A stretch of 64,000 nucleotides of DNA from Viola odorata (taxonomy: Eukaryota; Streptophyta; Magnoliopsida; Malpighiales; Violaceae): contig OY829542.1 of the NCBI GenBank assembly GCA_963691705.1, positions 33,838,579 to 33,902,578 on the forward strand. Direction: 5' to 3'. A program made the translations under genes and the position numbers. The stretch's first letter is position 1, and each line of letters starts with the position of its first letter. The notes under the pieces are model-generated. The model was not told the DNA's origin, ran no database searches, and saw only the letters and a list, made by a program, of their open reading frames with translations. Shown here piece after piece: positions 57,405 to 64,000 of this stretch.

Positions 57405-58021
57405 TTAATCGAGGTTGCTCCCTTTAGAAGATTTTCCGCTTATTTGCTTCTTTGTCTTGTAATAACGCCTTGTTGTGCGACAATATTTATATTTGATTGC
57501 TATTTGATTTTTATTTCGCCTTTCCGCGTTAACCCAACGCTATTCTTTTTAATCAACGCCATCTTGCGTTATCTCCTTTCATGTGATATCGCTCTTGTTT
57601 TTCCCCAGAGATAGTACCTTCTTTTCAGAGCATTTAATGCTTGCTATCCTTTCCTTAGAAAAGTCATGATTGTGCAGGCACACGTGTCTATTTCTTCCAG
57701 CGCCACGGGCTAGCGTGCTTGAGAACTTTGCCTAAATCGAGGCGTTGTAGCGCTTTTCTAGGATTGCACTCATTACTTGAGTCTGTTCCTTATGCCGCTT
57801 CCATGCAACGACTGCGGCATTCGTCGTTTCGTTTGATCATTAGGGTTATAAAACCCAATATTTATTCTTTTCACTTTTCTTTTATCATCCCGCTTTCTCA
57901 TATTTTCTTTTAGCCGTCTTATTTTCTCCCCACTATTCAAGGCTCTTTAAAGTGCTTTTCTCTGAAGGTATTTCCTTTCTCTTCCATCGTCTTCTTCATC
58001 TTTTAATTCTTTAATTCTGCC
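57405..58021 (+). promoter_or_regulatory. Promoter of Tat-3 aORF2
   Basis: CACGTG at 57681-57686 and TATAAA at 57847-57852, followed by a T-rich leader. Spacing equals that of Tat-2. No gene lies in this spacer. Confidence 0.55.
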
Positions 58022-59385
58022 ATGGCTAAGACTCGCCGTACTGAGTCAAAATCTGCCGATGAGAAAAGGATGGATACTACGTCTAGTGTTATCACATCTG
58101 AGGCCGCTCTTCGTGAGCATTTGGCCACCCATAATGCTGATATTCCTGATGATTATAAAACCACTGTTGCCCCTGAGTCACTACGTCTGAACAGCGTTTT
58201 GACGGGCAATCGTAGGGTCATGTATGCGCAAATGTTCCGTTATGGCTTTCGGCTTCCCATTGACTCTTTTGTCAAAGAATTACTTGTTGCCGGCGATCTG
58301 ACTCCGGCCCAACTATCCCCAAATGCATATTGTTGTGTTTATGCTTTTTTGGAACTTTGCAAATACAAAGGGATTACTTCCCCTTCCCTTCTACTGCTTA
58401 AATCTCTTTTTAAGCTGATGAAATGCCGGGGGGTGATAACGATATCGCCCCGTTTTGACGATGACTCTCTGAAGTCTTTTACTTGGAAACTCCTCCATAT
58501 CGAGTCTTCCGTTGATGGCTGGAAAAAGGAGTTATTTGTGATAGATCTTCCTGGAGATCTTGGTTCCTGGTGGCGATCTGGTTTTAATCAAAACGTGGAT
58601 GACAACGTCTGGTGTCGACCAGCGACCCTTTCGAAACGTGAGCAAGACTGGTTAAACACATTGCTCAAACTGGAAATCAGCGTTCAAATTCGTCAAGTGG
58701 CCTATAGAATGGACATTCAATCTTGTGTTAAACGTGAGTGCCGCGTCACTCTTTTCTTTGTTATCGCTGATACTAATGCTGACGCTATTTTGTGCTTTCG
58801 CAGCGACGGATCCCAACTATAAACCTGAGAGCGTAAGGAGACGCTTGAAAAGGGCTCAAGAGCGAGAAGAAAAGGAGAGAGCTACTTCCACGGAAGCGAC
58901 TGACAATCCTACCGATCTTCCGGCTACTTCCGCTACACTTGTTCAAGTTTCCTCTTCTTCAGTCGGTGTGAGGGATTCTAACATTCCTTCAGGTGTTCCC
59001 CTTGTGACCATCACTGCTCCTCCTGCCCAGCCTTCTTCTTCTTCTAAGGCTCCTAAGGCCATTGCCAAAGGAAAAAAGAAGAGAAAAACGAGAAGTGTCG
59101 CCGCTCTTACACCTTCTCCAGACGCGGCAGGCTCTTCAGAAGCACCTCTTCCCCACACTGATACAGTAAGGGTGATTTTTAGTCATGATATGCTATATTT
59201 CGACGTCTGTCGTCGTTTGATTTCTCTTATCTATATTTCATATTGCGTTCTTGGCAGGACGCTACCGTTGTCGCTACCTCCGTTCCTCCATCAGGTGATA
59301 TGAATATAAGATACGTGTTGACTGGCTCCAAGAAGAGACAGCGGCCGGAAGATGAGGGCAGAAATCCGTCTTCCTCTACCACCGG
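58022..59385 (+). CDS. Tat-3 aORF2: intact 5' three exons of the Transposase_28-like gene, cut by Z
   Basis: Exon 1 58022-58733, intron 58734-58803 (70 nt), exon 2 58804-59165, intron 59166-59257 (92 nt), exon 3 59258-59385. Unlike Tat-1 and Tat-2, no stop interrupts any exon, so this is the best reference copy. Domain motifs are YGFRLPIDSFVKELL, SPNAYCCVYAFLELC and ISPRFDDDSLKSFTWKLLH. A Lys/Arg block follows (KGKKKRKTRS). The coiled-coil end is missing because Z is inserted in exon 3. Antisense to gag-pol; function unknown. Confidence 0.75.
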
Positions 59386-60442
59386 TGATACGAGCCTGAG
59401 TAGGAGCCCAGCCGCACCTACCGCATCCGTGCCCTTGCCGGCCGCAGGAGCCATCACACGCTCTCGCGCAAGGACACCTACCGTATCCGTGCCCTTACCA
59501 CCCGCCGGAGCCATCACACGCTCTCGCGCAAGGACCCTGCAAGCGAGGCTATGCTCTCTGATCCATGCGGAGCTGAAGGCCGAAGCCTCACTGGAGTCAG
59601 CCATCCTGCGCGCGCCCCAGCCGCGCCTTGTCTCGCTCGTGTACGCTAGATTCACAATGCCCGAAGATGATTCTGCCAGAAACGGCAGTTGACCGTTTGT
59701 CACCAAAACGGCTCTTGTCCGTTTCGCTTAATCGGCACCTGACCGTTTCACTCAGCCATTGCCGTTTCACTCATCTGTCTCGCGTGCCGATTGCTCAAAA
59801 CGGCTCTTGTCCGATTCGTTCAAAACGGCTCTTGTCCGTTTCGCTTAATCGGCACCTGACCGTTTCACTCAGCCATTGCCGTTTCACTCATCTGTCTCGC
59901 GTGCCGATTGCTCAAAAACGGCTCCTGCCCGTTTCGCGTGTCCAGAAGCGCGCGTTGACTGAAGTTTAAGTTGTTTGACTTTATTTATCCAGGTGGATTT
60001 TATTGTTGTTAATTAAGAGCGCTTTTAAGTAGTTAAGCGCAAGTAAACTTCTTAATTAGGGTTTTGCGCATCTCTTTTCTTATAAAGAGCATGGCGCTGC
60101 TATTGTTATTTGTTAGACGTTATTTGATAAACAAAACCAGAAGAGTTTTTCTTCAACTGATCTCCAAGATCCTTGTCCTACGTCCGGTTTGATAAGCCGT
60201 ATATAGTTGCAAGTAAAGCACGAAGTCTATCATCCCTTCTTTAGTCTCGTCGGGGTTGTCTAGGTATTGCACCTAGGAGGGTCCGAGTCCTACTGAAGAT
60301 CCTTGAAGGATTTCGTCCAGGTTGCCTAAGTATTGCACTTAGGAGGGTTGGAGTTTCCGACGAGTTAGTTTTCCGCATTCAAATCCTTGTCGCTGAGCAA
60401 CGATCCAACAATTGGAAGGTTTCCGAATTAGGAACCACATCA
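59386..60442 (+). repeat. 5' LTR of Z (1057 bp)
   Basis: It starts TGATACGAGCC and ends GGAACCACATCA. TATAAAGAG lies near 60080. Two internal tandem duplications are visible: 60 bp (59415-59474 and 59475-59534) and about 117 bp (from 59705 and from 59822). The first 300 bases, read in frame, encode AGAITRSRART-type peptide homologous to the pol C-terminal tail of X1. Confidence 0.87.
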
Positions 60443-61297
60443 GCTGGTAGCGGAGCAAAGGCTGCTCACCGAATAGGTATCTACCCTTTTAATTATTGTT
60501 TTCGTTTGTTGAGATTGGTTTCCTTGATTTCCTTAGCCAAATCTATACCAATCTTGTTTGTTTTTCCATTTGTGTTAGGAGTCGAAACTAGTAACTAGTT
60601 GCGTCTTGTTTAGGTAACAAATCAAGCCCTTTGATTTGCTATCTTCTTTGAGTCAGAAAACTGAAAATAAAGTCCCACAAAGTGCCAGTTTATTTTGTTT
60701 CGAGTATTTGCAATTCCTATTTACAAAAAAGAAAAAAAAAAAAAGAAGAACAAAACAAAACAAAAGAATTCATTCGCACAAAAACAGAACAGAAAGCGAA
60801 TTCTAAATTTTCAGTGTGTTAACAAAAGAGGAACCTTGCGATCAAAACAGAATCAAAATCAGCAAGAAAAGAGTGTTCCAACGCAACAAGAATCATAGAA
60901 AACGGAGTTGTAAATCAAAAGTTATCAAAGAAACAAATCGGACACCTAAAACCCTAGTTCTAAAACAAATCCGAACTAGTTCAAATATCTTGTCTTTCTT
61001 TGAGCTCTTGTGATACATGACCTATCTATTCTGTGCTATAATTGCTTGATTAATTGACAAAGTAATCTTCAATTATATCACATCTTTATTCTTTCTACGC
61101 TTGAGTTGTCCTTGCGAATTATTGGAAGCTTTTCCTTGACATTCTTTGAGTCTGCGGATCTTGGATTGATTGGAGCAGATTTTCCGAGTGATTTGTGAGC
61201 GCATTAGAGCGATTTAAACACGAGGATTTAAACACGTGAGGGAGTGTTAGATAACGTAATTTTACGCTTGTTCTTTGTTGGTTGTTTGTGATTTCAG
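60443..61297 (+). other. Leader of Z with primer site and possible intron
   Basis: GGTAGCGGAGCAAAGG at 60446 is the likely primer site. The leader has a purine-rich stretch (60726-60760) but no ORF of note. GTATCTACC near 60476 and TTGTGATTTCAG directly before the gag ATG could be an intron pair; this is weak. Confidence 0.5.
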
Positions 61298-64000
61298 ATG
61301 TCGGACCATTCAGCCAAGAGCACAGGGACGAACGAAGAAATACGCACACTATTGCACAATCTCAACCAGAGATTTGACGCAATAGACGCGTGGCGAGTAG
61401 AAATGGAAAGGGGAAAGGAAGCAGCTGCAAACGCTGCAAAACAGCACCCCACCCAGTTCCACCAAGTCCTAAACTCTAAGAGTTCCCCGTACGCCTATGG
61501 TATGCCACCATCCGGAGATGGGTTAAACCCTACTGGCCGAGTCGCTAGGAGGATGACTAGGAATGCACCTCGCGGAGAGGAGGATTATGAGGAGGATGAT
61601 CCCGGACCCAATCCCGATGGGTACGAGGAGGGGCCTGAGTATGAGGAGGAGGAGGAAAGACCTAGATATAGGAGACCTCCACCAAGGCAACCTAGGGGAG
61701 AGGCCGGAGGCGAGGAACGCCTAGTAGGAATTAAACTTAAGGTTCCCGCATTCGAAGGGAAAGAAGATCCTGAAGCGTTCTTTACTTGGGAACGCATGAT
61801 GAGGGCCATTTTCTTGTGCCACAATTACTCAGAGGAGAAGAAGGTTAGGATTGCCTCTGTAGAGTTCTTTGGGTATGCTGCCCATTGGTGGGATCAGCTA
61901 CACATCACTAGGCAACGAGTAGGCGCGGGTCCAATTGATACTTGGGATGAGATGATTAGGGTTATGAAGGAACGATTTGTTCCCCGATACTTCCACCGAA
62001 GTCTCCATGCAAAATTGCAGACCCTTACCCAAGGATCGAAGAGTGTTAATGAGTACTACAACGAGATGGAGATGGCCATGGCACGAGTGCAATCGGTAGA
62101 GACCGAAGATGCCACCATGGCACGGTTCTTGAGTGGATTGAACAAAGAGATTGCTAATACCGTTGAGGTTATGCAATACCGAACCATCGAGGACCTCCTT
62201 CACCTTGCTATTATGGTGGAGAAACAGAAGAGGTTCCGCAGCCCAAACACCACCCCAATTACTGCCCAAAACCCGAAGCCAACACCTTGGAAGAAACCTT
62301 GGAACAAACCTACCAATTTCACCAAAACACCACCAAAAGTAATACCCCCAAACTATAACCCTAAGGGCCCAAACACCACACCTTTTACACCAAAACCTAC
62401 TGCCCAAAACCCCCAAACCACTGACCGCCAACCATCGCGGGAGATAGTTTGTTTTAAGTGCAATGGTCGTGGCCATATGCAAAGGGAATGCCCGAATCGG
62501 CGTGTTGTTATCATGCGCGATAATGATGACTTAGACTCCGAGGAGGACCGAGATATGGAGGAAGAAGAGGAGATAGAAGGGGAAGCTGAAGAAGAGAGTG
62601 ACGGAGAGGAGCGAATGCCCATATCGGCTAATTGTGTTATCAGGCGCAACTTGAGTGTCGCGCCAAAAATAGAAACTTGTGATGAGGAGCAGCGTGACAA
62701 CCTTTTTCACACTCGTTGCATCATAGCAACCAAGGTATGTTCAGTGATTATAGATAATGGCAGTTGTGCTAACTGTGCGAGCACACTTTTGGTTCACAGG
62801 CTTGGCTTGACCGTTGTTAAACACCCAAAGCCGTACACGTTGTCTTGGATGAATGACGGCAACACTTTGAAGGTTACCAAGCAGGTGCTGATCTCGTTTT
62901 CCATAGGGAGATATAAGGACGAGATCCTATTTGATGTAGTGCCGATGCACGCCAGCCACATGTTGTTGGGAAGGCCTTGGCAATTCGACCGAAACGCCAA
63001 CCATGAAGGGAGCACCAACAAGTACCGATTGGAGAAAGATGGTGTCAAGTACACCCTAGCACCACTAAACATAAAAGAGGTCGTGGAGGACCAGCTGTGG
63101 CTTGAGAAATCTAGTGCCGAGTTTGAGTTATCGCGATCAGGGGGAGAGAAAAGAGTTGAGGGTGAAAACAGCCCCCGAGAAAAGAGTGAGCTCGGGTTAG
63201 AGAAAAATAAAAGTGAGAAGAGAGTTGCGAATGGGAAAAAGGGGAATAAAAACAGCCCGTGTGAAAATAGAGAGCACACGTTAAAATTAAACATATTCGC
63301 AAAAGTGAGGCATGTGAGACAAGCATTGACGGTTCAAAAGTCTTCGGACTCATTTTTTCCTCTCATTCTTCTCCGTTTTAGGTCGTTCGCCTTGAACGCC
63401 GCTAACCCTAACCCTACGGATTCCTTGCTTCCTTGTTTTAAACCTCTTTTGCAGGAATTTGAGGACGTGTTACCTGAGGAGATGCCGCCAGGACTGCCCC
63501 CAATCCGCGGCATTGAGCACCGCATAGACTTTGTGCCGGGCACGTCAATACCTAATCGCCCAGCGTATCGCAGCAACCCCGAGGAAACCAAGGAGTTGCA
63601 ACGCCAAGTGGACGATCTGCTGTCCAAAGGCTACGTGAGAGAGAGCCTCTCACCGTGTGCGGTTCCTGTCATCCTTGTGCCGAAGAAGGACGGGTCTTGG
63701 AGGATGTGTGTTGACTGTCGCGCAGTCAACAAAATTACGGTAAAGTATCGACACCCCATCCCACGTTTAGATGACATGTTAGACGAACTTAGCGGTAGCA
63801 TTATGTTCTCTAAAATTGACTTAATGAGTGGGTACCATCAGATTAGGATGCTAGAGGGTGATGAGTGGAAAACGGCATTTAAAACTAAGTACGGACTATA
63901 CGAGTGGTTAGTCATGCCGTTTGGCTTAACCAATGCGCCAAGCACATTCATGCGTCTAATGAATCATGTCCTTAGGCATTTCATAGGCAGATTTGTAGTT
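61298..64000 (+). CDS. Z gag-pol polyprotein, 901 codons open to the window edge
   Basis: ATG 61298 (MSDHSAKSTGTNEEIRTLL) starts a frame without stops to base 64000. Order: an acidic, proline-rich N-terminus; capsid-like domain (residues about 150-300: FFGYAAHWWDQLH, MKERFVPRYFHRSLHAKLQ); zinc knuckle CFKCNGRGHMQREC (about residue 387); acidic linker; retropepsin-like VIIDNGSCANCAS (about 484) with LLGRPWQFD. RT follows from about residue 730 ([54 protein letters not shown]). The window ends just before the catalytic YxDD box. Gag and pol share one frame. The product would package RNA, process itself and copy it to DNA. Confidence 0.93.
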   Translation, partial: MSDHSAKSTGTNEEIRTLLHNLNQRFDAIDAWRVEMERGKEAAANAAKQHPTQFHQVLNSKSSPYAYGMPPSGDGLNPTGRVARRMTRNAPRGEEDYEEDDPGPNPDGYEEGPEYEEEEERPRYRRPPPRQPRGEAGGEERLVGIKLKVPAFEGKEDPEAFFTWERMMRAIFLCHNYSEEKKVRIASVEFFGYAAHWWDQLHITRQRVGAGPIDTWDEMIRVMKERFVPRYFHRSLHAKLQTLTQGSKSVNEYYNEMEMAMARVQSVETEDATMARFLSGLNKEIANTVEVMQYRTIEDLLHLAIMVEKQKRFRSPNTTPITAQNPKPTPWKKPWNKPTNFTKTPPKVIPPNYNPKGPNTTPFTPKPTAQNPQTTDRQPSREIVCFKCNGRGHMQRECPNRRVVIMRDNDDLDSEEDRDMEEEEEIEGEAEEESDGEERMPISANCVIRRNLSVAPKIETCDEEQRDNLFHTRCIIATKVCSVIIDNGSCANCASTLLVHRLGLTVVKHPKPYTLSWMNDGNTLKVTKQVLISFSIGRYKDEILFDVVPMHASHMLLGRPWQFDRNANHEGSTNKYRLEKDGVKYTLAPLNIKEVVEDQLWLEKSSAEFELSRSGGEKRVEGENSPREKSELGLEKNKSEKRVANGKKGNKNSPCENREHTLKLNIFAKVRHVRQALTVQKSSDSFFPLILLRFRSFALNAANPNPTDSLLPCFKPLLQEFEDVLPEEMPPGLPPIRGIEHRIDFVPGTSIPNRPAYRSNPEETKELQRQVDDLLSKGYVRESLSPCAVPVILVPKKDGSWRMCVDCRAVNKITVKYRHPIPRLDDMLDELSGSIMFSKIDLMSGYHQIRMLEGDEWKTAFKTKYGLYEWLVMPFGLTNAPSTFMRLMNHVLRHFIGRFVV

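Larger units (their letters stand above)
53660..59385 (-). mobile_element. Tat-3: minus-strand Tat element, 3' part; gag-pol beyond the window
   Basis: The 3' LTR is 53660-54188, with CCCAG before it as the expected target duplication. The internal sequence is nearly identical to Tat-2 and carries plus-strand aORF1 and aORF2. It lacks the 1.7 kb that holds the alpha and beta genes in Tat-2. It is cut at 59386 by the LTR of Z, with ACCGG as the expected duplication. Its gag-pol and 5' LTR should lie right of the window. Confidence 0.88.
59386..64000 (+). mobile_element. Z: chromovirus-like Ty3/gypsy element with open gag-pol, right end beyond the window
   Basis: 5' LTR 59386-60442, primer site at 60445, leader, and a gag-pol ORF from 61298 still open at the last base. 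It is the innermost element on the right side and so the most recent insertion there. Same family as X1 and X2, in opposite orientation. Confidence 0.9.

Noticed and set aside
61585..63627. Several minus-strand ORFs opposite the Z polyprotein
   Set aside because: Complement of a well-supported gag-pol frame.
1..64000. Host genes, tRNA or rRNA genes
   Set aside because: Every long frame was attributable to an element or its antisense genes; I saw no tRNA cloverleaf or rRNA segment by eye, though a covariance search would be decisive.

Overview
This window is plant nuclear heterochromatin. It consists almost entirely of Ty3/gypsy LTR retrotransposons nested inside one another, and I see no host gene, tRNA, rRNA or CRISPR array. 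The evidence for a seed plant is the set of lineages: Tat-type elements with antisense accessory genes, an Athila-type element, and chromovirus-like elements. Short GT-AG introns, plant TATA boxes and 5-bp target duplications (TSDs) agree. I cannot name the species.

Layout, left to right. (1) 1-12685: Tat-1, minus strand. Its 3' end lies off the left edge. Two plus-strand accessory genes (1-4951), a tandem-repeat zone, a broken gag-pol (12037 down to 6220) and the 5' LTR (12124-12685) are visible. (2) 12686-24064 and 39740-44519: two related chromovirus-like elements, X1 and X2, minus strand, with one LTR between them (22130-22626). X1 is interrupted by solo LTRs at 16030-17471 (TSD GGTAG) and 19225-20679 (TSD ACCTT). 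Its 3' LTR also carries a 539-bp copy of Tat-1 internal DNA flanked by a 47-bp duplication. (3) 24070-39734: Tat-2, a structurally complete 15.7-kb Tat element on the minus strand, inserted into the protease motif of X2. It carries four plus-strand transcription units (alpha, beta, aORF1, aORF2) opposite its gag-pol. (4) 40280-43413: a 3.1-kb solo LTR (TSD CAAAG) inside the X2 gag. (5) 44520-64000: left halves of six elements, each inserted into the previous one: chromovirus LTR V, Athila, Tat-E, Tat-F, Tat-3, and chromovirus-like Z. The right halves must lie beyond base 64000 in reverse order.

Working parts. Each Tat element has gag-PR-RT-RH-IN on one strand. On the other strand lie two paralogous spliced genes with an N-terminal 'putative gypsy type transposon' (Transposase_28-like) domain and a C-terminal coiled coil. 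Tat gag-pol copies are all broken by stops and frameshifts. The only undamaged polyprotein is in Z: 901 codons, open from 61298 to the window edge. Z is therefore the youngest and most likely functional element here.

Limits. Domain names rest on motifs read by eye. LTR ends and TSDs were located by comparing copies within the window. Clade names are family-level judgements. The chromovirus-like family shows no chromodomain, so CRM versus Galadriel-type affiliation stays open.
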